Translations under genes and position numbers: made by a program | Part shown: positions 35,607 through 43,416 of the stretch, one piece after another | How the letters are laid out: every line of letters begins with the position of its first letter | Position numbering within the stretch: the stretch's first letter is position 1 | The notes under the pieces: generated by a model | What the model was told of the DNA's origin: nothing | The model's database searches: none | What the model saw: only the letters and a program-made list of their open reading frames with translations | Assembly: GCA_964438205.1 (NCBI GenBank) | Contig: CAYTJQ010000006.1 | Coordinates: 23,597 to 87,596, forward strand | Direction of reading: 5' to 3' | DNA from: Pseudohaliea sp964438205 | GTDB taxonomy: Bacteria > Pseudomonadota > Gammaproteobacteria > Pseudomonadales > Halieaceae | Length of the DNA stretch: 64,000 nucleotides

Positions 35607-36392
35607 ATGAACCGCGAGTTTAGCGAGATTTCCCAGCAACTGGAAACCTGGTACGCGCGCGACGGCGGCGAGTTCCTGTACGGCGCGTTGCGCGAGCGGC
35701 TGCGACCCCTGCTGGACGTGGCCTTCGGCTATCACACGCTGCAGCTCGGCCCCCTGCCCCTGCGCAACCTCCTCGGCCAGAGCCCGATCCATCACCGCGT
35801 GCTCGCCGGGGAAGAGGCGGCCGGCGGTGTCAGCCTGGTCTGCCACTGCGATGAGCTGCCGCTCGAGAGCGATAGCGTCGATATGGTCGTCGCCCTGCAC
35901 ACGCTCGACTTCTGCTCGACGCCGCACCAGTGCCTGCGCGAGATGCAGCGGGTGCTGACGCCCCACGGACACCTGCTGATCATCGGCTTCAACCCGGCGA
36001 GCCTGCTGGGCCTGTCGCAGCGCGTCCGCGCCCTGGTCCGCCGCGGCCCCTGGCGGGCCCTGCGCCCGGTGGGCCAGGGGCGCCTCACGGACTGGCTGCA
36101 TCTGGTCGGCTGCGAACTCGAGCACTTCCACCATGTGTGCCCGCTGCCGCTCTGGGGCGGTGAGCGGCTGCGCCGCACGGTGAGCCGCGTCGATAACTGG
36201 GCGATGCGACGGAACCTCCCCGGCGGTTCGCTCTACATCGCGCACGCGATCAAGGAAGTGCCGAACATCCGCCGGGCTCCGGAGCGCCTGGCGGTCCCGC
36301 GCCGCCTCATGGGCCTGGTGCCGAAGCCGGCTGCATCCTCCGGCGGCATGCCGCGGCATCCGCGGCGCCAGGGCAGCGATATCGCCGCATGA
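35607..36392 (+). CDS. Class I SAM-dependent methyltransferase domain protein (YafS-like)
   Basis: 261 residues. The order gloB / this gene / rnhA / dnaQ matches E. coli gloB-yafS-rnhA-dnaQ. The methyltransferase fold is visible from LPLESDSVDMVVALHTLDFCSTPHQCLREMQRVLTPHGHLLIIGFNP, but the glycine-rich AdoMet loop is degenerate (YHTLQLGPLPLRN), so activity is uncertain. A proline- and basic-rich C-terminus extends beyond the domain. The stop overlaps rnhA in an ATGA junction. Confidence 0.8.
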   Translation: MNREFSEISQQLETWYARDGGEFLYGALRERLRPLLDVAFGYHTLQLGPLPLRNLLGQSPIHHRVLAGEEAAGGVSLVCHCDELPLESDSVDMVVALHTLDFCSTPHQCLREMQRVLTPHGHLLIIGFNPASLLGLSQRVRALVRRGPWRALRPVGQGRLTDWLHLVGCELEHFHHVCPLPLWGGERLRRTVSRVDNWAMRRNLPGGSLYIAHAIKEVPNIRRAPERLAVPRRLMGLVPKPAASSGGMPRHPRRQGSDIAA

Positions 36393-36835
36393 AACGCGTT
36401 GAACTGTTCACCGACGGGGCCTGCCGCGGCAACCCGGGGCCCGGCGGCTGGGGCGTGCTCCTGCGCTATGGCGACCGCGAGCGCGAGCTCTACGGCGGCG
36501 AACCGGCCACGACCAATAACCGCATGGAGCTGCGCGCCGCCATCGAGGGCCTGAGAGCCCTGCGGGAACCCTGCGAGGTCACCCTCACGACTGACTCCAC
36601 CTATGTCATGAAAGGGCTCACGGAGTGGTTGCCCGGCTGGAAGGCGCGGGGCTGGCGCACCGCCGGCAGGAAGCCGGTGAAGAACGCGGAGCTCTGGCAG
36701 GCACTCGACGCGGAGGCCGGACGCCACCAGGTGCGCTGGGAGTGGGTAAAGGGTCACAGCGGCCACGAGGGCAACGAGCGCGCCGACGCGCTCGCCAACC
36801 GGGGCATCGACGAACTCCGGGTGGAGGCACCATGA
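36389..36835 (+). CDS. rnhA: Ribonuclease HI
   Basis: 148 residues. All four catalytic acidic residues are in place: FTDGACRGNPGPGGWG (Asp10), NNRMELRAAIEGL (Glu48 region), LTTDSTYVMKG (Asp70 region) and HSGHEGNERADALA (Asp134 region with the flexible-loop His). It degrades RNA in RNA-DNA hybrids. Overlaps the methyltransferase upstream and dnaQ downstream by 4 bases each. Confidence 0.98.
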   Translation: MKRVELFTDGACRGNPGPGGWGVLLRYGDRERELYGGEPATTNNRMELRAAIEGLRALREPCEVTLTTDSTYVMKGLTEWLPGWKARGWRTAGRKPVKNAELWQALDAEAGRHQVRWEWVKGHSGHEGNERADALANRGIDELRVEAP

Positions 36836-37548
36836 GACAGGTCGTACTGGACACGGAAACCACGGGCCTCGAGGTCAGCCAGGGCCACCGGGTCATCGAG
36901 ATCGGCTGCGTCGAGGTGCTGAACCGGCGCCTGACCGGCCGCCACTTCCACCACTACATCAACCCGGAGCGGGAGATCGATCCCGGCGCCATCGAGGTGC
37001 ACGGCATCACCAACGAGTTCCTCGCCGACAAGCCGACCTTCACCCGCGTTGCTCCGGCCTTCCTGGCGTTCATCGAGGGTGCTGAGCTGGTGATTCACAA
37101 CGCGCCTTTCGACGTCGGCTTCCTCGACAGCGAGCTGCGCCGGGTCGATGGGGGAGAGCCGGGGCTCGCCGCGCGCTGCCGCGTGGTCGACACGCTGCTC
37201 ATGGCCCGCGACCGGCACCCGGGCCAACGCAACAACCTGGACAGCCTGTGCCAGCGCTACCATGTGGACAACGCCTCCCGGGAGCTGCACGGGGCCCTCC
37301 TCGACGCGGAGATCCTCGCGGACGTCTACCTGGCCATGACTGGCGGCCAGACAACCTTCGAACTGGAGGCCTCGAGCCGCGCCGGTGAAGGGCAGGGGGG
37401 CGGCGCGGAGCCGCGTCGGCTTCCGGCGGGCCGGCCGCGGTTGCCGGTCCTCGAGCCCAGCGCGGCGGAGCTTGCTGCCCACGAGGCGGCCCTCGATGCA
37501 GTTGCCGCCAGCAACGGTGGGGCGGTGGCCTGGCGGCGCGAGCGATGA
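36832..37548 (+). CDS. dnaQ: DNA polymerase III epsilon subunit (3'-5' proofreading exonuclease)
   Basis: 238 residues. DEDDh exonuclease motifs: VLDTETTGLE at 5-14 (Exo I), IHNAPFDVGFLDSEL near 85-99 (Exo II), and ELHGALLDAEILADVYL near 148-164 (Exo III). The C-terminus (EPSAAELAAHEAALDAV) should bind the alpha subunit. ATG at 36832 overlaps the rnhA stop; the frame is open upstream but that sequence is out-of-frame rnhA. A GC-rich hairpin follows. Confidence 0.97.
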   Translation: MRQVVLDTETTGLEVSQGHRVIEIGCVEVLNRRLTGRHFHHYINPEREIDPGAIEVHGITNEFLADKPTFTRVAPAFLAFIEGAELVIHNAPFDVGFLDSELRRVDGGEPGLAARCRVVDTLLMARDRHPGQRNNLDSLCQRYHVDNASRELHGALLDAEILADVYLAMTGGQTTFELEASSRAGEGQGGGAEPRRLPAGRPRLPVLEPSAAELAAHEAALDAVAASNGGAVAWRRER

Positions 37549-37557
37549 ACCGGCACT

Positions 37558-37590
37558 AGCGCCCTGATCGGCGCGACCGTCGCGGGCGCT
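37558..37590 (+). terminator. Inverted repeat after dnaQ
   Basis: AGCGCCC (37558-37564) pairs with GGGCGCT (37584-37590) over a 19-base internal segment that is itself GC-rich and self-complementary. No T-run follows; a candidate terminator separating dnaQ from the antiporter operon. Confidence 0.35.
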
Positions 37591-37602
37591 GGACTCCACG
37601 CG

Positions 37603-37608
37603 TAAAAT
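37603..37608 (+). promoter_or_regulatory. Candidate -10 element for the antiporter operon
   Basis: TAAAAT (5 of 6 matches) lies 42 bases upstream of the 17-codon leader frame and 95 bases upstream of mnhE. The -35 region is GC-rich without a recognisable hexamer. Confidence 0.3.
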
Positions 37609-37649
37609 CGCTACCATTGCATCCCTCGCAGATCAGAGGCACCCCTGCA

Positions 37650-37703
37650 ATGCGGTTTTTCCTTCCGAAACTCCTAGAGCGGCACTGCCGGCCCGGTCGC
37701 TGA
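37650..37703 (+). CDS. Possible 17-residue leader peptide coupled to mnhE
   Basis: ATG at 37650, preceded by GAGG at 9 bases, opens a frame of 17 codons (MRFFLPKLLERHCRPGR) whose TGA at 37701-37703 overlaps the mnhE ATG as TGATG. The arrangement is that of a translationally coupled upstream frame. The peptide is basic and has no family. It could be a leader that sets mnhE translation or a chance frame; the exact one-base overlap is the main argument for it. Confidence 0.35.
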   Translation: MRFFLPKLLERHCRPGR

Positions 37704-38176
37704 TGCGCTATCTCGGCCTGCTTGTCGTGTTCTCTCTGGTCTGGCTGTTCCTTTCCGGACTCATGAAGCCCCTCGTGCTCGGCCTCGGTTTCGTGTCCTG
37801 CCTGCTCTGCGTCTGGCTGGCTGGACGCATGCATCCGGTCGAGGGTGAGACGGGCGGGCGTTTGCGCCCCCTTCGTCTTCTTGTCTACCTGCCGTGGCTG
37901 CTGAAAGAAATCGTGCTCGCCAACCTGCAGGTCATCCGCGTCGTGCTCAGCCCACGTATAGAGATCGACCCGGTGCTGTTTCGCCTCCGGGCCACCCAGC
38001 GCTCGGCGCTGGCGAGGGTGATCTACGGCAACTCGATCACCCTGACACCGGGGACCCTGACGCTCGATGTAGACGGCGAAGACTTACTCGTGCACGCCCT
38101 GGATCGACCCGGCGCCGAGGGGCTGCGAGGCGGAGACATGGATCGTCGCGTCACGGCACTGGAGGCTGACCAATGA
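37703..38176 (+). CDS. mnhE: Cation/proton antiporter subunit E (MrpE/MnhE)
   Basis: 157 residues: two N-terminal hydrophobic helices (LLVVFSLVWLFLSGL, LVLGLGFVSCLLCVWLAG) and the conserved cytoplasmic part WLLKEIVLANLQVIRVVLSP...YGNSITLTPGTLTLDVDGEDLLVHALD, the MnhE signature. Subunit E is needed for assembly of Mrp complexes. First recognised gene of the operon; overlaps mnhF by 4 bases. The C-terminus ends in an acidic/basic tail. Confidence 0.93.
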   Translation: MRYLGLLVVFSLVWLFLSGLMKPLVLGLGFVSCLLCVWLAGRMHPVEGETGGRLRPLRLLVYLPWLLKEIVLANLQVIRVVLSPRIEIDPVLFRLRATQRSALARVIYGNSITLTPGTLTLDVDGEDLLVHALDRPGAEGLRGGDMDRRVTALEADQ

Positions 38177-38463
38177 TTTTCTACCCGGTGCTGTTCGCGC
38201 TCATCGCGACCATGGCCCTCGCCCTGGCGCGGGCGCTGCTCGGTCCCTCCCTCTATGACCGGGTACTGGCGGTGAACATGTTCGGCACCAAGACCGTGCT
38301 CTTTCTCGCCGTCACCGCGTTCATGCTCGGGCGCCCGGATTTTCTCGATCTGGCGCTGGCCTATGCGCTGATCAACTTCATCGGCGTGCTCGCCGTGCTG
38401 CAGTTTTTCCAGTCCCGGGAAATCCGCCGGCGCTTCGAACGCCAGGGAGGGACAGCGGAATGA
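38173..38463 (+). CDS. mnhF: Cation/proton antiporter subunit F (MrpF/MnhF)
   Basis: 96 residues, three transmembrane helices: PVLFALIATMALALARALLGPSLYDRVLAVNMFGTK is the MrpF hallmark, followed by VLFLAVTAFMLGRPDFLDLALAYALINFIGVLAVLQFF. Small integral subunit of the Mrp complex. ATGA overlaps with mnhE and mnhG. Usual family length. Confidence 0.93.
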   Translation: MIFYPVLFALIATMALALARALLGPSLYDRVLAVNMFGTKTVLFLAVTAFMLGRPDFLDLALAYALINFIGVLAVLQFFQSREIRRRFERQGGTAE

Positions 38464-38807
38464 CCGGTGCGATCGACCTGGTGAGCCTGGCGCTGATGTT
38501 CGCCGGCGGATTCTGCGTGTTTGTCGGCGGCGTCGGTATTCTGCGGCTGCCGGATCTGTACACGCGGATGCATGCGGCGAGCATCACCGATACGGCCGGC
38601 CCCTTGCTCGTTCTCGCCGGGCTGGCGTTGCAGGCGGGCTGGAGCCTGGCGCTGTTCAAGCTCGCGGTCATCCTCGTCTTCCTGTTCATCACCTCGCCCA
38701 CGGCGGCCTATGCGCTCGGCAATGCGGCCATGGTTTCCGGCTACCGCCCGGCGATCCTCAGTGACGAGCGCGGCGGTGCGCACGGGCAGGGCAGGGAACG
38801 CTCGTGA
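38460..38807 (+). CDS. mnhG: Cation/proton antiporter subunit G (MrpG/MnhG)
   Basis: 115 residues, three transmembrane helices: SLALMFAGGFCVFVGGVGILRLPDLYTRMHAASITDTAGPLLVLAGL is diagnostic for MrpG (the RLPD-YTR-HAAS motif), then FKLAVILVFLFITSPTAAYALGNAA. Small integral subunit. Overlaps the next gene by 4 bases. Confidence 0.94.
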   Translation: MTGAIDLVSLALMFAGGFCVFVGGVGILRLPDLYTRMHAASITDTAGPLLVLAGLALQAGWSLALFKLAVILVFLFITSPTAAYALGNAAMVSGYRPAILSDERGGAHGQGRERS

Positions 38808-39799
38808 CGCTGGTCTTCGGAGTATTCCTGCTGCTGCTGCTGGTCATCGTGGCCCTGGCCATTGTGCGCAGCGAGGATCTGTTTGCCGCGGTCATGCTAT
38901 CCGGGATCTTCTCCCTGCTCATGGCCGTCAACTTCTTCCTCCTCGACGCTGCAGATGTTGCTCTCACCGAGGCAGCCGTCGGCGCGGGGGTGGCAACGGT
39001 GCTGTTCCTCGGGGCGCTGGCACTGACCGGCAAGAAGGAAGCGCCGCACCCGGTGGGGCAGCGCGGCCGCTGGCTTGCACTTACCGTGGCCTCTGCCACT
39101 GCTGCATTGCTTTTCTACGCCAGCCTGGAGAATCCCGCGATCGGCGACGGCAACGCCCCGGTCCACCAGCATGTCGCGCCCTGGTATCTCAAGCACACCC
39201 CGGCGCTCATCGACATCCCCAACGTCGTTACCGCGGTGCTCGGTTCTTTCCGAGGCTTTGACACGCTGGGTGAAGTATTCGTCGTCTTTACCGCCGGCAT
39301 CGGGGTCATGTCTATCCTCGGTGTACGCCACACGCTGGTCGAGCTTTCCGGCGGCGAGCTGGATGCACGCCAGCGCTCGCTGCGTCATCACCTGATCCCG
39401 CGCATTGTCGGCCGCGGCATGGTGCCGCTCATCATGCTGTTCGCGTTCTACGTGCAGTTTCATGGCGAGTACAGCCCTGGCGGCGGCTTCCAGGCGGGCG
39501 CCATAGCGGCGGCGGCAATCATTCTCTACTCGCTCCTCGAAGGGGACGACCGGGGCCGGGAACTGCTTCCGGAGTGGCTGCTGCGTCTGATGGTGGCGGG
39601 GGGAGCCCTGCTCTACGGCGGCGTGGGACTCGTCTGCATGCTGCTCGGGGGTAACTTCCTGGACTATTCCGTGCTTTCCAGCGTGCCTTCGGCGGGGCAG
39701 CACCTCGGTCTGCTGCTCATCGAGCTCGGCGTCGGCATTACCGTCACCGGCGTTCTCCTGTCGGTTTTCCACGCCTTTGCCCGCCGCGCCAGTCGCTGA
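38804..39799 (+). CDS. DUF4040-MrpB fusion subunit of the cation/proton antiporter
   Basis: 331 residues joining two modules that in Bacillus-type Mrp sit at the end of MrpA and in MrpB. Residues 1-75 are DUF4040/NuoJ-like (AAVMLSGIFSLLMAVNFFLLDAADVALTEAAVGAGVATVLFLGAL). Residues ~75-200 hold a MbhE-like loop region (HQHVAPWYLKHTPALIDIPNVVTAVLGSFRGFDTLGE) and helices. From ~200, GRGMVPLIMLFAFYVQFHGEYSPGGGFQAGAIAAAAIILYSL is the MrpB core. The NuoL-like body of MrpA is missing and is presumably supplied by one of the three large subunits downstream. Confidence 0.9.
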   Translation: MTLVFGVFLLLLLVIVALAIVRSEDLFAAVMLSGIFSLLMAVNFFLLDAADVALTEAAVGAGVATVLFLGALALTGKKEAPHPVGQRGRWLALTVASATAALLFYASLENPAIGDGNAPVHQHVAPWYLKHTPALIDIPNVVTAVLGSFRGFDTLGEVFVVFTAGIGVMSILGVRHTLVELSGGELDARQRSLRHHLIPRIVGRGMVPLIMLFAFYVQFHGEYSPGGGFQAGAIAAAAIILYSLLEGDDRGRELLPEWLLRLMVAGGALLYGGVGLVCMLLGGNFLDYSVLSSVPSAGQHLGLLLIELGVGITVTGVLLSVFHAFARRASR

Positions 39800-39808
39800 G
39801 ATCCGAAG

Positions 39809-40168
39809 ATGGCTATCCTCGCTTATTTCAACTACTGGGTGTTTGCTGTGCTGCTGGTCATCGGGCTGTACGCGGTGATCGCCAAGACCAACCTGGTCAA
39901 ACAGCTCATCGGGTTGTCCATTTTCCAGGGCGCGGTGTTCCTGCTCTACATTTCGATGAACAAGGTCGAGGGCGGCACTGCCCCGATCTTCCTCAACGGA
40001 GAAACCGAACGTATCTTCTCCAATCCGCTTCCGCAGGTGCTGATCCTGACGGCGATCGTGGTCGGTATCGCGACAACGGCCCTTGGCCTCGCTGTGGTCG
40101 TGCGTATCCGCGAGGAGTACGGGACCGTGGAAGAAGACGATATCAAGGCCCAGGACATCGGCTCATGA
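39809..40168 (+). CDS. mnhC: Cation/proton antiporter subunit C (MrpC/MnhC, NuoK-like)
   Basis: 119 residues with three transmembrane helices; KTNLVKQLIGLSIFQGAVFLLYISM and NPLPQVLILTAIVVGIATTALGLAVVVRIREEYGTVEEDDI are the MrpC/NuoK motif. The Glu residues of the C-terminal region are kept. Starts 9 bases after the fusion subunit and overlaps the next gene by 4 bases. Confidence 0.95.
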   Translation: MAILAYFNYWVFAVLLVIGLYAVIAKTNLVKQLIGLSIFQGAVFLLYISMNKVEGGTAPIFLNGETERIFSNPLPQVLILTAIVVGIATTALGLAVVVRIREEYGTVEEDDIKAQDIGS

Positions 40169-41655
40169 GTATCCAGGCCCACCTGCCGGCGCTGCAGATC
40201 GTGGTGCCGCTGCTCCTGGCGCCGGTGGTCACGCTGCTCCGGGTTCCGTCTTTGCCCTGGGCGGCGAGCACGGCCACCAGCGCGCTGACCTTCGCCCTGG
40301 CGATCGCGCTCGCGGGACAGGTCGAGACCATGGGCGCCGTGAGCTATGCGGTCGGTGGCTGGCTGCCTCCGCACGGGATTGAGCTGGCCGTGGATCAGTT
40401 CTCGGTGCTTCTGCTGCTCATTATCAGTGGGGCGTCGACTGCCGCGCTGTTGTTCGGAAAAGCCAGCCTGGACCAGGAGATCGGGCAGGAGCGGGCGCCG
40501 CTGTTCTTCGCTGCCTGGCTGCTGGTGCTCGCCGCGCTCTGCGGGATGGTCACCACAGGCGATGCCTTCAACCTCTTCGTTTTCCTGGAGATTTCGTCCC
40601 TGGCCAGCTATGTACTCATCGCGGCCGGGCCCGATCGACGGGCGCTCATGGCGACGCACCGCTACATCATCCTCGGGACGCTGGGGGCCACCTTCTACCT
40701 GATCGGCGTCGGTCTCATCTACATGATGACCGGGACCCTGAACCTTGCCGACATGGCCCTGCGCATCGGCGACGTGGCAGAGCTTCGCCCCGTCCTGGTC
40801 GCCGCCGGCTTCATTACCATGGGCCTGGCGCTGAAGGCAGCCATGTTCCCTGTGCACGCCTGGATGCCGAACGCCTACGCGTTCGCGCCCCACGTGGTCA
40901 GCGTCTTCCTGGCCGCCTGCGCCACCAAGGCCGCGCTGTATGTGCTGATCCGCTTTGATTTGGTGGTATTTCTACCGCACCTTTCCGAGCACGCAGCCCA
41001 GGTCAGCCTCTTCTTCATTCCGCTGGCGGTTATCGCCTTCCTCGTCGGCTCAACGGTCGCCGTTTTCGAGCGCAACCTGAAGCGGATGCTCGGTTACTCC
41101 TCCGTTGCACAGATCGGCTACATTCTGCTCGGGCTGGCGCTGCTCACGCCGCTCGCGCTCACCGGCGCCATCGTGCACCTCTTCAACCACGCGCTTATCA
41201 AGGGTGCCCTGTTCATGGCGGTCGTCTGTATCGCCCATCGCACCGGCAGCGTGCAGCTGCCGGCGATCGCCGGCTGTGCCCGGGCCATGCCCCTGACCAT
41301 GGCGGCATTCGTCGTGGCGGGCCTGTCGATGATCGGCGTGCCGCTTACGGTCGGTTTCGTCTCCAAGTGGTATCTGGTCCAGGCCTGCCTGGCGTTCGGC
41401 GTGCCCGGCTACGGGCTCGCTGCGGCGCTGCTCCTGTCCTCGCTGCTTGCCGTCGTCTACGTCTGGAAAGTCGTTGAGGCGGCCTACTTCAAGCCGCGGC
41501 CCGAGGAAGCGCCGGCGCTGCGCGAGGCACCGCCTGCGATGCTGGCCACGCTCTGGCTGGTGACCCTGGCGAACCTCTGGTTCGGCATTGACAGCAGCCT
41601 GCCCCTGGGGCTGGCCCGCGCCGCGACCGCTACGCTGCTGGGTGAGGCGCCATGA
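40165..41655 (+). CDS. Antiporter large subunit 1 (MrpD/NuoN-like)
   Basis: 496 residues, about 14 helices. The ion-translocation residues of the NuoL/M/N family are present: Glu in FLEISSLASYVLIAAG, Lys in LKAAMFPVHAWMPNAYAFAPHVVSVFLAACATKAALYVLIRF, and Lys in NHALIKGALFMAVVCIAHR. MSIQAHLPALQIVVPLLLAPVVTLL is the N-terminus. This is the first of three homologous large subunits; the closest standard counterpart is MrpD. Overlaps neighbours by 4 bases on each side. Confidence 0.9.
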   Translation: MSIQAHLPALQIVVPLLLAPVVTLLRVPSLPWAASTATSALTFALAIALAGQVETMGAVSYAVGGWLPPHGIELAVDQFSVLLLLIISGASTAALLFGKASLDQEIGQERAPLFFAAWLLVLAALCGMVTTGDAFNLFVFLEISSLASYVLIAAGPDRRALMATHRYIILGTLGATFYLIGVGLIYMMTGTLNLADMALRIGDVAELRPVLVAAGFITMGLALKAAMFPVHAWMPNAYAFAPHVVSVFLAACATKAALYVLIRFDLVVFLPHLSEHAAQVSLFFIPLAVIAFLVGSTVAVFERNLKRMLGYSSVAQIGYILLGLALLTPLALTGAIVHLFNHALIKGALFMAVVCIAHRTGSVQLPAIAGCARAMPLTMAAFVVAGLSMIGVPLTVGFVSKWYLVQACLAFGVPGYGLAAALLLSSLLAVVYVWKVVEAAYFKPRPEEAPALREAPPAMLATLWLVTLANLWFGIDSSLPLGLARAATATLLGEAP

Positions 41656-43112
41656 CCTCGGAACAGTTGCTGGTCATTGCCCTGGTGCTGCCGCTGGTCG
41701 GCGCGGTCGGCATCGCCGCGGCGGGTCGTTTCCCGAACCTGCGCGAGGCCGTGACCCTGGTGACGGCCGGCGCACTTGCACTCACGGTCTGGAGTCTCGT
41801 CCCGGCCGTGCTGGCGGGCGCCGCGCCACGGCTGGAGCTTGCAACGCTCTTCAACGGGCTCTCTCTTGCTTTCCACGTCGAGCCCCTTGGCATGCTGTTC
41901 GCCGCACTTGCCGCAACGCTTTGGATCGTCAATTCGATCTACTCCATCGGCTACATGCGGGGCAACAACGAGAAGCACCAGACCCGTTTCTATATCGCCT
42001 TTGCCGTCGCCATCTTCGCCGCCCTGGGCGCCGCCTTTGCCGGCAACCTGCTGACGCTGTTCGTGTTCTACGAGATCCTGACGATCTCCACCTACCCTCT
42101 GGTGAGTCACAAGGGCGATGCGGCCACCGTGCGCTCCGCCCGGGTTTACCTGGGCCTGCTGCTCGCAACCTCCATCGGGCTGCTGCTGCCCGCCATTATC
42201 TGGACCTATGCGCAGGCGGGCACGCTGGATTTCACTCCGGGCGGTATCCTCGCCGGCACCGGACCCCTGGCCCTGGGCGTGCTGCTCGCCCTGTTTGCCT
42301 TCGGCACGGCGAAAGCGGGGCTGATGCCCGTGCACCGCTGGCTCCCGGCGGCCATGGTGGCGCCGACGCCGGTGTCCGCACTCCTCCACGCGGTGGCGGT
42401 GGTCAAGGCCGGTGTCTTTACTATCCTGAAAGTCGTGATCTATGTCTTCGGTGTGGAGACCCTGGCCGACGCGGGGGCCCAGCAGTGGCTGGTGTGGGTG
42501 GCCAGCGGAACCATCGTCCTGGCCTCGCTGATCGCGATGACCAAGGACAATCTCAAGGCGCGCCTGGCCTATTCGACGGTGAGCCAGCTTTCCTACATCG
42601 TCCTCGGCGCCGCGCTGGCGACGGCTTCCGGCATCATCGGTGCGGCCATGCACATCGTCACCCATGCCGCCGGCAAGATCACGCTGTTCTTCTGTGCTGG
42701 CGCCATCTACACCGCGCTGCACAAGACCCTGGTCAGCGAGCTGCGGGGGCTGGGCCGCACCATGCCCTTTACCTTTGCCGCCTTCACCATCGCCGCACTT
42801 AGCATTATTGGCCTGCCGCCCCTTGGCGGCGCCTGGAGCAAGTGGTTCCTGGTGCTGGGCGCCCTTGAAGCCGGGGAACTGGTGGCGGTAGCGGTGCTGA
42901 TGCTTTCCTCGCTGTTGAATATCGTGTACCTGCTGCAGATTCCGCTGCTTGCCTTCTTCCGGGAGCCGGCTGCCGGCGACGAGTTCCGGGGCGTACGCGA
43001 GGCACCGCTGCCCAGCCTGATCGCGATCGGCGTCACCTCCCTGCTGTGTGTCGCGCTTTTCTTCGCGGCGGAACCCCTTTACCAGTGGGCCCGGCTGCTG
43101 CCATCGGGATGA
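41652..43112 (+). CDS. Antiporter large subunit 2 (MrpD/NuoM-like)
   Basis: 486 residues, about 14 helices. LGMLFAALAATLWIVNSIYSIGYMRGNNEKHQTRFY is characteristic of this subgroup; the key acidic residue is in LFVFYEILTISTYPLVSHKGD, and Lys residues are in GTAKAGLMPVHRWLPAAMVAPTPVSALLHAVAVVKAGVF and THAAGKITLFFCAGAIY. A membrane-embedded proton channel module. It overlaps subunit 1 by 4 bases and is followed after 10 bases by the small two-helix protein. Confidence 0.9.
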   Translation: MTSEQLLVIALVLPLVGAVGIAAAGRFPNLREAVTLVTAGALALTVWSLVPAVLAGAAPRLELATLFNGLSLAFHVEPLGMLFAALAATLWIVNSIYSIGYMRGNNEKHQTRFYIAFAVAIFAALGAAFAGNLLTLFVFYEILTISTYPLVSHKGDAATVRSARVYLGLLLATSIGLLLPAIIWTYAQAGTLDFTPGGILAGTGPLALGVLLALFAFGTAKAGLMPVHRWLPAAMVAPTPVSALLHAVAVVKAGVFTILKVVIYVFGVETLADAGAQQWLVWVASGTIVLASLIAMTKDNLKARLAYSTVSQLSYIVLGAALATASGIIGAAMHIVTHAAGKITLFFCAGAIYTALHKTLVSELRGLGRTMPFTFAAFTIAALSIIGLPPLGGAWSKWFLVLGALEAGELVAVAVLMLSSLLNIVYLLQIPLLAFFREPAAGDEFRGVREAPLPSLIAIGVTSLLCVALFFAAEPLYQWARLLPSG

Positions 43113-43122
43113 GGACCGCGCC

Positions 43123-43416
43123 ATGAAGGAACGGGACATGAACGAACCGGCCGTGAAAGACCCGGAGAAAGACCCGGAGAAAAAGCATCTTTTCGATGAT
43201 CCGCGTAACGTGCGCCGGCTCATGTACGCACTCTACGCCCTGTGCGGCCTGAGCCTGGTGCTGGACTTCGTCATACATCGCCACGTCGATCACCCCTGGG
43301 AGGCGCTCTGGGGATTCTACTGCCTGTACGGCTTTGTCGCCTGCGTACTGCTGGTACTGGTCGCCAAGGAGATGCGCAAGGTGCTGATGCGCGGAGAAGA
43401 CTACTACGATGAATAG
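43123..43416 (+). CDS. Small two-helix membrane protein within the antiporter operon
   Basis: 97 residues. A charged N-terminus made by a tandem 12-base duplication (GACCCGGAGAAA at 43159-43170 and 43171-43182, giving KDPEKDPEKK) precedes two transmembrane helices (LMYALYALCGLSLVLDFVIH and ALWGFYCLYGFVACVLLVLVAKEMR) separated by a His-rich RHVDHPW loop, and an acidic end (GEDYYDE). ATG at 43123 is preferred to an upstream 43048 frame, which is out-of-frame subunit-2 sequence. The stop overlaps the next large-subunit gene by 8 bases. It matches no standard Mrp subunit; an accessory subunit is inferred from its position. Confidence 0.75.
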   Translation: MKERDMNEPAVKDPEKDPEKKHLFDDPRNVRRLMYALYALCGLSLVLDFVIHRHVDHPWEALWGFYCLYGFVACVLLVLVAKEMRKVLMRGEDYYDE

